From: Muribaculaceae bacterium
GTDB lineage: Bacteria > Bacteroidota > Bacteroidia > Bacteroidales > Muribaculaceae
NCBI GenBank assembly: GCA_029060585.1
Contig: JAIDTS010000211.1
Location: forward strand, 1-5,718
Direction of reading: 5' to 3'
Length of the DNA stretch: 5,718 nt
The stretch's first letter is position 1; the number at the start of each line of letters is the position of its first letter. The translations under genes and the position numbers were made by a program. The notes under the pieces are model-generated. The model ran no database searches. It had not been told where the DNA came from and saw only the letters and a program-made list of their open reading frames with translations. Shown here piece by piece: positions 1 to 5,479 of the stretch.

Positions 1-263
1 ATACGGTCCATCCAGAGTTTATCGTTCTGTATTTCCTGGAATCTCTCGTAGCTGAGCTGCTGGAGAAGCATTACGGGATTTTCTCCTGTATTGCGCCAGA
101 GATCGTGGTCAAGGTCGCGGAAGAGGTTCTTGGCCTCGCTGTTCCACACCCACCAGAGGTTTTTGGAGATTTCCTCAAGCGGGCGGAGTTTTTTGGGAAG
201 AGAGTTTGATACCACCATGTTGTGCCACTGGGGCTGGTTGGCGTTGCTTACTTGAAGTTTCAT
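1..263 (-). CDS. glgP: Alpha-glucan (glycogen) phosphorylase, N-terminal part, cut by window edge
   Basis: My translation of the minus strand from the ATG at 263-261 gives 87 uninterrupted codons that run off the left edge. Residues 35-44 read NLWWVWNSEA, followed by LFRDLDHDLW and a TGENPVMLL stretch (residues 59-67). This is the conserved start of DUF3417, the N-terminal domain of the alpha-glucan family phosphorylases (TIGR02094 type). These cytoplasmic PLP enzymes release glucose-1-phosphate from glycogen or maltodextrin. The catalytic and PLP-binding parts lie outside the window, so activity cannot be judged. Full-length relatives are roughly 850 residues, so about a tenth is visible. 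The gene lies 61 bp downstream of the glycogen synthase on the same strand, which suggests co-transcription of synthesis and breakdown functions. I see no convincing TAnnTTTG promoter in that gap and no strong Shine-Dalgarno, which is normal for Bacteroidota. Confidence 0.9.
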   Translation of the reverse strand, partial: MKLQVSNANQPQWHNMVVSNSLPKKLRPLEEISKNLWWVWNSEAKNLFRDLDHDLWRNTGENPVMLLQQLSYERFQEIQNDKLWMDR

Positions 264-297
264 ATATATTTTTGTTTTACGTTATGCGTTTTAATTA

Positions 298-318
298 TAC
301 GATTTACAATTTACGATT
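298..318. repeat. Three-unit 7-bp tandem repeat (TACGATT/TACAATT) in the glycogen operon spacer
   Basis: Three heptamers follow without gaps: TACGATT, TACAATT, TACGATT, differing at one position. They lie in the 61-bp AT-rich gap between the synthase stop codon and the phosphorylase start codon. The array is short and could be chance in AT-rich DNA. It is listed because other 7-bp-period arrays occur elsewhere in the window's noncoding DNA. Confidence 0.45.
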
Positions 319-324
319 TTCGTA

Positions 325-2115
325 TTATGATTCTTTAGACAATCTATTGTCACGGTTACTATCAGCTATGTTGAAGGCCTCGTCATACTTAGAAATGAAG
401 AATTTCCAGTCAGCGAGAGATGCGGTACCGGAAGCCGCTTTCGAACATGCAGCCACCGTTTTTCTGTCAGCTCCGGAGAATAGCTCAAGAGTCTGTGCAA
501 TAGCCTTTGCAGTTTCCCAGTAGCTTTCGTCATTACGTGGAGCAACCACTACCCCGGTCTTTTCAAGAGACACGAGCGGGGATTCGATACGTTCACCGGC
601 CACGTCCGACTCCACCCACTGGCCGAATCCGGACTTGTCGGTGGTCACGGTCGGCACTCCGAAAGCGATGCTTTCGAGCGGAGTATAGCCCCAGGGCTCA
701 TAATATGAGGCGAATACAGTTATGTCGAGGGCAGTAAGCAGATCATAATAAGATATGTTGACCACTCCGTCAGAACCGTCAAGATAGCAGGGAATGAATA
801 TTGTCTTCACCTGTCCCTGACCCGCAAGCTGACCTTCTGCCTCGAGCTGAGCAATACGACAACATGCCGGATCGGAGTCTTCATTGTTGAGACGATGCGT
901 CAGATAGTCTGGCCAAACAGCTAAGGAACCGTTCTGATTAAGATTGATCAGAAGCTCACCGTTAGGCTCGCGCACCCATGCCGGAACAAGGACGAGCGCG
1001 AGGATGTCGCGACGGGCGGCAGCGCCGGTGCGCGATAGTTCAGCCATAGAGTCAAGGAACACGTCGAGACCTTTATTACGGTATTCGTTGCGTCCTGAAG
1101 TGGCCACTATAAGAGTGTCGTCGCTCCATTTTCTTCCAGTCATTTTCTCAGCAATCTCAAGCAGGCGCTTGCGTCCAGCGTTGCGGCGGATGGTATAGGC
1201 GCGTCCGGTCGGCACGAAGTCTGGTTCAAAACCGTTAGGTGTAACAACTTCGGGGCGTTTGTCAAGGAGCTGTGCGCACTCATCGGCGGTCAGCGAGCTG
1301 ACTGCCGTGAAGCAGTCTGCATTGATCGCTGCTGCCTTCTCTACGGAGTGCTTTGCCTCCATGTTCAACTCGCGGGCCATCTGGTCGCCGTTATAACCGG
1401 TAAAATACTGATAGAGGTTCTTGCCGTTTCCGCATATGGATCGACCGATAGAGGTAGCGTGAGTCGTGAAAAGGCTTGCGGCACCGGGCATAATCTTGCG
1501 CAGCCAGAGGAGTCCCATGCCTGTAGTCCACTCGTTGAAATGGGCAAGCACATCGATATCCTTAGCGCCGAGATGTGAGGCGAGTGCCTGCATCGTAGTG
1601 GCAGCTGCCACACCGAAGGCGCATCCTTCAGGATAGTCGCCGTAGCAATGGAGGGAATCAACGCCGAAAAGACGCCACATTTCACCGTATATCTCGTTGA
1701 TTGACGGGTACACCCCTTCAAATTTAATAAGCACTACGATCGGAGATCCGGGAATGTCCCAGCGACCGGTGCGAAGAGTGATACCGAAAGGAAGCTTAAG
1801 TTTAGAGGCCCCTTTAAGTAGTGATTTTACTTCTTTAAAATAAGGAGAGGGAGTGTCGGCGGTCCATACATCGGGACCGATGAATATGAGGTTGTCGCCA
1901 AACTGCTCTTTAAGCACACGTGCTTTAGTGGAAAGGACGGTGTAGATTCCGCCTATCTTGTTGCAAACTTCCCAGCTTGTCTCGAAGAGCAGTTTAGAGG
2001 GAATGCCATCTGGCTCGTTTACAATCTTTTTACCTTTACCTTTCGTGGACTTACAAGTGGCATTTGCCGCCTTGCAGGTCGACTTAGAGGAGAGTGACTT
2101 TTGTTCTTTTTTCAT
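325..2115 (-). CDS. Glycogen synthase, GT3 (eukaryote-like) family
   Basis: This 596-residue GT-B glucosyltransferase extends glycogen from a nucleotide-sugar donor. Motifs match the GT3 family better than bacterial GT5 GlgA: LLFETSWEVCNKIGGIYTV (42-60), HFNEW (192-196), FTTHATSIGR (216-225), VTPNG (291-295), SGRNEYRNKG (340-349, with R342 and K348 spaced like the donor-phosphate contacts of yeast Gsy2) and EPWGYTPLE (473-481), the E-x7-E catalytic motif. The enzyme looks intact. The C-terminus lacks the arginine cluster through which yeast Gsy2 senses glucose-6-phosphate, so that control is probably absent. Residues 1-40 are an unusual Lys/Ser/Thr/Cys-rich extension. The ATG at 2115 is preferred because no other Met occurs before residue 146 and a good promoter lies about 57 bp upstream. 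The donor (UDP- or ADP-glucose) cannot be read from sequence; UDP-glucose use is reported in Prevotella. The phosphorylase gene follows. Confidence 0.95.
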   Translation of the reverse strand: MKKEQKSLSSKSTCKAANATCKSTKGKGKKIVNEPDGIPSKLLFETSWEVCNKIGGIYTVLSTKARVLKEQFGDNLIFIGPDVWTADTPSPYFKEVKSLLKGASKLKLPFGITLRTGRWDIPGSPIVVLIKFEGVYPSINEIYGEMWRLFGVDSLHCYGDYPEGCAFGVAAATTMQALASHLGAKDIDVLAHFNEWTTGMGLLWLRKIMPGAASLFTTHATSIGRSICGNGKNLYQYFTGYNGDQMARELNMEAKHSVEKAAAINADCFTAVSSLTADECAQLLDKRPEVVTPNGFEPDFVPTGRAYTIRRNAGRKRLLEIAEKMTGRKWSDDTLIVATSGRNEYRNKGLDVFLDSMAELSRTGAAARRDILALVLVPAWVREPNGELLINLNQNGSLAVWPDYLTHRLNNEDSDPACCRIAQLEAEGQLAGQGQVKTIFIPCYLDGSDGVVNISYYDLLTALDITVFASYYEPWGYTPLESIAFGVPTVTTDKSGFGQWVESDVAGERIESPLVSLEKTGVVVAPRNDESYWETAKAIAQTLELFSGADRKTVAACSKAASGTASLADWKFFISKYDEAFNIADSNRDNRLSKES

Positions 2116-2171
2116 ATCGCGATTATAGACCCGGCGATAGTAAAATAGGCCGGATATTTCTTACAAGGGTG

Positions 2172-2203
2172 CAAAATTATAAAAAAAATGCGTAATCTGC
2201 AAA
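2172..2203 (-). promoter_or_regulatory. Bacteroidota-type promoter for the glycogen synthase
   Basis: Read on the minus strand, a -33 TTTG (2203-2200) is followed after exactly 20 bp by a -7 box TAATTTTG (2179-2172), matching TTTG-N19/20-TAnnTTTG. Transcription should start near 2165, leaving a leader of about 50 nt before the ATG at 2115. I see no strong Shine-Dalgarno in that leader. Confidence 0.75.
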
Positions 2204-2256
2204 TAATTCGCAAATTGATAGGTAAAATTTGGAAGAATTAAGAGAATTTAAATAAG

Positions 2257-2291
2257 TCTTCAGTCTTGAGTCTTCAGTCCTCAGTCTTTAG
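2257..2291. repeat. Five-unit 7-bp tandem repeat, consensus TCTTCAG
   Basis: Five gap-free heptamers occur in order: TCTTCAG, TCTTGAG, TCTTCAG, TCCTCAG, TCTTTAG. Each differs from the consensus at no more than one position. The array begins about 54 bp upstream of the glycogen synthase -33 box, so length changes would not alter the core promoter spacing but could move upstream elements. Such arrays change length by replication slippage. Confidence 0.8.
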
Positions 2292-2326
2292 CCTCTACGA
2301 ACGAGGTTTCAGGCTTAAGTACGATA

Positions 2327-2345
2327 GGGGTCGGGAGGGATGGGG
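2327..2345 (+). other. Predicted G-quadruplex motif between rloB and the glycogen synthase
   Basis: Four G-tracts lie close together on the plus strand: GGGG, GGG, GGG, GGGG, with loops TC, A and AT. This satisfies the G3+N1-7 rule with very short loops (2, 1, 2), which generally favours stable folding. The surroundings are AT-rich. The G-rich strand is the template strand for leftward transcription, so a folded quadruplex could hinder read-through from rloB towards the glycogen genes. That role is inference. Confidence 0.6.
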
Positions 2346-2395
2346 TCAAAGGTTTCTCGATTTTTCGGAATTTTCTGAGATTTTAGAAATAGGTG

Positions 2396-2493
2396 ATTTT
2401 TGGTCTGATGGAAAAAAGTAGGTCGTCAGGAGTGTTAAAATGGGTCAAAAATGGGCATTTTAACACTTCTGATGGAAATTTTTGGGAATTTCA
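2396..2493. repeat. 98-bp hairpin repeat element, copy 1 (downstream of rloB)
   Basis: Aligned without gaps to 4350-4447, this copy shows 10 mismatches in 98 positions by hand count, in the same orientation. It contains a hairpin with arms 2424-2442 and 2456-2474 (19 bp, two positions pairing only as G-T, loop 13 nt). The hairpin lies between a six-A run (2412-2417) and a five-T run (2479-2483). An 11-bp direct repeat TCTGATGGAAA occurs at 2404 and 2468. It starts the segment flanking the rloAB module on its downstream side. No open reading frame is apparent inside. Confidence 0.85.
2412..2483. terminator. Terminator-like hairpin with outward A/T runs (in repeat copy 1)
   Basis: In the leftward direction the 19-bp stem is followed after 6 nt by six T; in the rightward direction it is followed after 4 nt by five T. 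This symmetric layout suits a bidirectional terminator, but the gap between stem and T-run is wider than in strong intrinsic terminators, so efficiency is uncertain. It lies about 75 bp past the rloB stop codon and is the best candidate for ending the rloAB transcript. Confidence 0.45.
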
Positions 2494-2547
2494 GAGGATT
2501 TTTAGACCAGAGTACCATAGGACAATGGAGATAATTGGAGAAACCGT

Positions 2548-2568
2548 GAGTCAGAGCATTTCTGACTC
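2548..2568. other. Perfect 8-bp hairpin across the rloB stop codon
   Basis: GAGTCAGA (2548-2555) and TCTGACTC (2561-2568) are perfect inverted repeats separated by 5 nt, and the rloB TGA (2553-2551) lies within one arm. There is no T-run after it in the leftward direction, so it is not a canonical intrinsic terminator. It could protect the mRNA 3' end from exonucleases. Confidence 0.5.
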
Positions 2569-3108
2569 TAACGCATATATGAATTCATGCATGTTTGACG
2601 ATGGATTGCCGGGCCAAGCCATCTTTTCAGCCTTTTGAGACGCTTTCTTCTGATTATTCAGCAGGAAACTTTTCTGATCTGCGGTCAAGAAACCTTTAGT
2701 ATAGGATTTCCATACGGGATGGCTGTCGGAAAGTTCCTTGATGATGGAATCAGATCCAATATATCTTTTAAAATCCTTGGAATGCAGAAGATACCAGAGT
2801 TCAATCGACGGATTGGACAGTATAGTCTTCCCCGGCATTTTCAGAAGTCTGCTGACTATGCAGTCTATATCAGCATCATAGACATAGAAGACACTGCACT
2901 CGTCTTCCTTGTCCAGGCCCAGTTCCTTGATGTATTGATTTACAAGTCGGGAATTGACGGTGTTGCCGCTTACTTTAGTCTTTATGGCAATAGGAAGACG
3001 GTAATGCCTTTTGAGCATGTTGATGTATTCCTCTTCTGTTTCCCCTTCACAGACCACGAGGAAGACCTTATGCGGTCTTTTCGACTTCCTGAATCGTCTT
3101 TCCCTCAT
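2551..3108 (-). CDS. rloB: RloB-family (AbiLii-like) Toprim-related protein of the defence module
   Basis: This 185-residue protein has RloB family (PF13707) features: a basic N-terminus (residues 1-14), a hydrophobic strand ending in CEGETEEEY (20-28), VFYVYDADID (73-82) with a DxD at D78/D80, SNPSIELWYLL (98-108) and a closing NPSSN motif (168-172). E21 with D78/D80 fits a Toprim-like metal site, as in OLD-type nucleases and PARIS AriB. In AbiL and related systems, RloB homologues are the effector partner of an ABC ATPase; the biochemical target is not established here. Its ATG overlaps the ATPase stop codon in an ATGA (3108-3105), which implies translational coupling. Key residues are present and the frame is intact. 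A metal-dependent nuclease role is inference; family assignment is firm. Hand-counted stretches of the module look slightly poorer in GC (mid-40s percent) than the glycogen synthase (low 50s), mildly suggesting transfer. Confidence 0.85.
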   Translation of the reverse strand: MRERRFRKSKRPHKVFLVVCEGETEEEYINMLKRHYRLPIAIKTKVSGNTVNSRLVNQYIKELGLDKEDECSVFYVYDADIDCIVSRLLKMPGKTILSNPSIELWYLLHSKDFKRYIGSDSIIKELSDSHPVWKSYTKGFLTADQKSFLLNNQKKASQKAEKMAWPGNPSSNMHEFIYALESEML

Positions 3109-4283
3109 TGCTTATCAAACACCTTAGAAATCAATGCGCGGATATTACCAATATATGGCACTCCATCAAACCGACCCTGGAGATAGGCCTTTCTTACATC
3201 TGAGATACGCTCATTTCCTTCGAAATCCGACAATGGCACGAATTCCGAGTTTCCGTCAGGCTGCTTAGTTACGAACACGATCTGTTCAGGCAATAGCTTG
3301 GATGTATCAAGCAGCATGGGATTATGGCTGGTAAACACAAGCTGCATTCCTTTTGACGCGCGAACCACATCAAGAATGAATTCTGCCAGATATAGATGAA
3401 GTTTCAAATCGAATTCATCCAGAAAGACGGCACATCCCTGACGAATCTTCTTAAACAGGCTCAGAAGGATGAATAGCAGCCGCTTGGTACCTTCAGACTC
3501 CTCTTTGTCAAAATCGAAGGCCATGGCCGGATTTTCCTTGTGAAAACTGATCAGGCGCATCTGTCCTGCGACAGTCTCATCCCACCTGATATCGATGATG
3601 TCGCTGTCGCTGACCTCAAAAGCCTGAAGCAGCACTGGGCGGCAGAGCTCAAAATCCTCACGGGTGATGTTCTTCGGATCGAGAGTCCCGATCTCGATCA
3701 TGATGTTGTTAAGGAAGAAATTGTAGACAGTCCGGGGAATTGCCCTGTTCATGGAGCTTGCGCGCGAAAGGAATAATGTCTTGGAGCCTGTGTTCGCCTC
3801 TATTTCCGCTGGACGGGCTATCAACCCCTTTCCATATGAGTAGACATCTCCATTTTCACGCACGAAAACCTTGGCCTTCCTTTTGTTGGGATAATGATAA
3901 AGGCTTTCGTAGATGATATGGTCGTTCAATATCGAGAATGAATACTCATACTCCACACCCTCCGCCACGAAATCCATATAAAACTCCGACGGTTTGTCGC
4001 TTTCAAACTTGAATGGAAGGAAATCAAATTGGTCTCCCTCGTTTGAAAGGTGGGAATTGACTATTAGATTCCGGCAAAAGGCAATGGCCTTTATTATATT
4101 TGACTTTCCGGCAGCATTACCGCCGAAAAGACCAATGATATTCACAATGCCGTCTCCGTTGAAGTCGATGATATTGTCTGAAAGAGCACGAAGATTCCTG
4201 CGGTAAGATGTGTCGAGGGTGAAGTCGAGAACGGCATCATCACGCAGGGAGAAGAAATTTTTAACTTTCAGGGTTATGATCAT
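3105..4283 (-). CDS. rloA: RloA/AbiLi-like ABC-type ATPase of the defence module
   Basis: This 392-residue protein (numbered from the ATG at 4283) is an AAA_21/AAA_15-type ATPase. It opens MIITLKVKNFFSLRDD, the typical OLD/RecF/SMC-like beginning. Walker A is GGNAAGKS (54-61), an ABC-signature-like SEGT lies at 263-266, Walker B is VFLDEFD (286-292) with D289/E290, and the switch histidine is TSHN (318-321). The C-terminal RKAYLQGRFDGVP is characteristic of RloA-type ATPases next to RloB. All ATPase residues are intact. The reading frame stays open to an upstream ATG at 4334, but that codon lies in the -33 region of the promoter, so 4283 is preferred; this gives a leader of about 14 nt. Coupled to rloB by a 4-bp overlap. 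By analogy with AbiL and PARIS, it likely senses infection and controls the Toprim-like partner; this role is inferred. Confidence 0.88.
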   Translation of the reverse strand: MIITLKVKNFFSLRDDAVLDFTLDTSYRRNLRALSDNIIDFNGDGIVNIIGLFGGNAAGKSNIIKAIAFCRNLIVNSHLSNEGDQFDFLPFKFESDKPSEFYMDFVAEGVEYEYSFSILNDHIIYESLYHYPNKRKAKVFVRENGDVYSYGKGLIARPAEIEANTGSKTLFLSRASSMNRAIPRTVYNFFLNNIMIEIGTLDPKNITREDFELCRPVLLQAFEVSDSDIIDIRWDETVAGQMRLISFHKENPAMAFDFDKEESEGTKRLLFILLSLFKKIRQGCAVFLDEFDLKLHLYLAEFILDVVRASKGMQLVFTSHNPMLLDTSKLLPEQIVFVTKQPDGNSEFVPLSDFEGNERISDVRKAYLQGRFDGVPYIGNIRALISKVFDKQ

Positions 4284-4303
4284 AATCGATAATTTAACGA
4301 CTA

Positions 4304-4335
4304 CAAAGTTAAAAAAATTGCTTGGAATTAGCAAA
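4304..4335 (-). promoter_or_regulatory. Bacteroidota-type promoter of the rloAB module
   Basis: Read leftward, a -33 TTTG (4335-4332) is followed after exactly 20 bp by a -7 box TAACTTTG (4311-4304). Transcription should start near 4297, about 14 nt before the ATG at 4283. The spacing is identical to the glycogen synthase promoter. The promoter sits 15 bp inside the second hairpin repeat, so the module has its own start signal and need not rely on upstream transcription. No clear operator is visible. Confidence 0.75.
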
Positions 4336-4349
4336 TCCGGAAGGAGCTA

Positions 4350-4447
4350 ATTTTTGATCTGATGGAAAAAAGTGGGTCATCAGGAGTGTTAAAATGGCCC
4401 CAAAATAGCCATTTTAACACTCCTGATGGAAATTTTTGGGAAATTCA
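4350..4447. repeat. 98-bp hairpin repeat element, copy 2 (upstream of rloA)
   Basis: This is the partner of 2396-2493 in the same orientation, about 90% identical by hand count. Its hairpin is perfect: 21-bp arms at 4378-4398 and 4408-4428 with a 9-nt loop. A six-A run (4366-4371) lies to its left and a five-T run (4433-4437) to its right. CTGATG at 4359-4364 can also pair with CATCAG at 4378-4383, giving an alternative small hairpin. Homology fades at both ends at the same places in both copies, so the element seems to have defined boundaries. Confidence 0.85.
4366..4437. terminator. Terminator-like hairpin with outward A/T runs (in repeat copy 2)
   Basis: The perfect 21-bp stem is followed leftward by 6 nt and then six T, and rightward by 4 nt and then five T. 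Standing just upstream of the rloA promoter, it could stop transcription entering the module from the right. Function is inferred from structure alone. Confidence 0.45.
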
Positions 4448-4524
4448 CGGCAATTTAGGTATTTTTCACGCTGGGGGCGCATAGGATGAGGGAACGCAGG
4501 GGCGAGCCTTGCTCTAAGCATTGG

Positions 4525-4556
4525 CACGCAGAGTCGCGGAGAGGCAGAGAGCACAG
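4525..4556. repeat. CGCAGAG-rich tract, copy 1
   Basis: An A/G/C-rich tract made of variants of CGCAGAG, GCGGAGAG and GCAGAGAG. A related tract lies at 5326-5350. Similar purine-rich CGCAGAG-type repeats are, from memory, scattered in intergenic DNA of various bacteria. No function is apparent. Confidence 0.4.
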
Positions 4557-4825
4557 ATGGGCATGAATGGACGCTCTCGGATGTATTAATAGGTATATTA
4601 TTTTGTAGAAAGTCAACAAGATGACCGACACTAATTCTTGGCAGAGCCCGGCTACGCCGGCTGCCGCGGATGGTACCTAACACCAACCTTCGTCACAATG
4701 GTTCTTGTAATAAAGAACTATGGAACGATGTTGTTATGGCGAAAGAATGTCCTGGCTTGTGAATCGTTCAGACATAAGGGACGGGCTTTACACTGTATGT
4801 GGTAGAGCTCCGGCCCTACCCTCCT

Positions 4826-4869
4826 AAAAAAAGGGGCGCGTCGGGTTCTCCCCACCCGACGCGCCCCTT
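4826..4869 (-). terminator. Strong leftward intrinsic terminator without a visible gene
   Basis: A perfect 16-bp, very GC-rich stem (4831-4846 with 4854-4869) encloses a 7-nt loop. In the leftward direction the stem is followed directly by seven T (plus-strand A-run 4826-4832), the classic intrinsic terminator layout. Rightward there is no T-run, so direction is clear. No protein gene lies just upstream of it on the minus strand, so it probably ends a small RNA, a leader or a transcript from beyond 5700. Confidence 0.85.
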
Positions 4870-4924
4870 AATGAAATATATGTGGGAATGCATCATTGAG
4901 AATGCATGGTTACCGTAGAATTGT

Positions 4925-4981
4925 GGGGGCAGAGCTGGAGCTCTCCCCTTCTGATGCCCCGTCACCTATGGCGGGGAGAGC
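4925..4981. other. Cluster of mutually exclusive hairpins
   Basis: GGGG plus AGAGC (4926-4935, one C bulged) can pair with GCTCT plus CCCC (4940-4948). The same GCTCTCCCC can instead pair perfectly over 9 bp with GGGGAGAGC (4973-4981). CCCCG (4957-4961) can compete for CGGGG (4972-4976). These exclude each other, the layout seen in attenuators. The cluster lies about 56 bp from the leftward terminator at 4826-4869, on its upstream side. No known riboswitch class is recognised. Confidence 0.45.
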
Positions 4982-5039
4982 ATAGGGCGGCGAATGCGGT
5001 CATGTCGCGGCCGTCAGGGTCGATGCTCTATGCCAATGC

Positions 5040-5102
5040 ATCAATTATCAATGATGAAAGATAAATTATGCGGACAGTGGACCGTCAGGCCTCAGGCCTG
5101 TC
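5040..5102. repeat. Composite repeat unit 1: 7-bp-period AT array plus GGACCGTCAGGCC motif
   Basis: ATCAATT, ATCAATG, ATGAAAG, ATAAATT (5040-5067) form an AT-rich array with a 7-bp period. It is followed by GGACAGTGGACCGTCAGG and the inverted repeat CAGGCCTCAGGCCTG. A second unit with the same order lies at 5112-5185, so the two appear to derive from a duplication. Function is unknown. Confidence 0.65.
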
Positions 5103-5111
5103 TAAATAATG

Positions 5112-5185
5112 ATCAATTATCAATGATAACTTTCCAGGATATGGAGTACGGACATGGCGACAGTGGACCGTCAGGCCTCGGGCCT
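5112..5185. repeat. Composite repeat unit 2
   Basis: It repeats the 16-bp ATCAATTATCAATGAT of unit 1 exactly (5112-5127) and then the GACAGTGGACCGTCAGGCC block (5159-5177), here followed by TCGGGCC instead of TCAGGCC. The spacer between the two blocks differs in sequence and is 14 bp longer than in unit 1. Confidence 0.65.
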
Positions 5186-5325
5186 CTCGGCATGCACGTA
5201 CACGTCGCATCCTTGGATGCATTGGCGACATGGAGGGGTGAAGCCGGCAGGTTCACAGTATCGGAGGCTTCGCCTCAGTATCGGCGCTCCGCGTATTATC
5301 AGCGATCCTTAGGTTGCTGTATTAG

Positions 5326-5350
5326 CGCGCAGAGAGCGCGGAGGACAGAG
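5326..5350. repeat. CGCAGAG-rich tract, copy 2
   Basis: The tract CGCGCAGAGAGCGCGG followed by AGGACAGAG resembles 4525-4556 in composition and in its CGCAGAG core. No function is apparent. Confidence 0.35.
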
Positions 5351-5479
5351 GGCTCCCGCCATGGGTTGTAACAGACTTGTCATTGTGCTCTTTCTATGGC
5401 TCGGAGAGCCGTCTTCATTGTCTTCAATGTTCTCATCATTGTTGGCGATGATTGCGGCAGTGCTGGACATAGCGCGGTG

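Noticed and set aside
206..523. A plus-strand frame of 105 codons overlapping the phosphorylase start and the synthase end
   Set aside because: It is antisense to two well-supported genes and its composition is unlike a protein family I know.
1365..1721. A second minus-strand frame inside the glycogen synthase
   Set aside because: It overlaps the synthase in another frame and would interrupt a fully motif-supported protein; a shadow frame.
2579..2594. Palindromic words around ATGAATTCAT and ATGCAT
   Set aside because: They lie inside rloB codons near its 3' end and are short enough to be chance.
2635..3186. A 183-codon open frame on the plus strand opposite rloB
   Set aside because: It lies antisense to rloB and the end of rloA, both of which have clear family motifs; its own translation shows no recognisable domain. 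Long antisense frames are common opposite real genes.
4378..4428. The hairpin as an integron attC site (GTT and AAC appear in the arms)
   Set aside because: The core-site consensus RYYYAAC...GTTRRRY is not met, since the order here is GTTAAAA then TTTTAAC, and no integrase is seen.
4414..4686. A 90-codon minus-strand frame beginning next to repeat copy 2
   Set aside because: It ends inside the hairpin element and reads through the CGCAGAG tract; no domain and no promoter seen.
4994..5371. A 125-codon plus-strand frame in the right-hand spacer
   Set aside because: It runs through the GGACCGTCAGGCC repeats and AT heptads, has no recognisable domain and an atypical composition, so I consider it noncoding.
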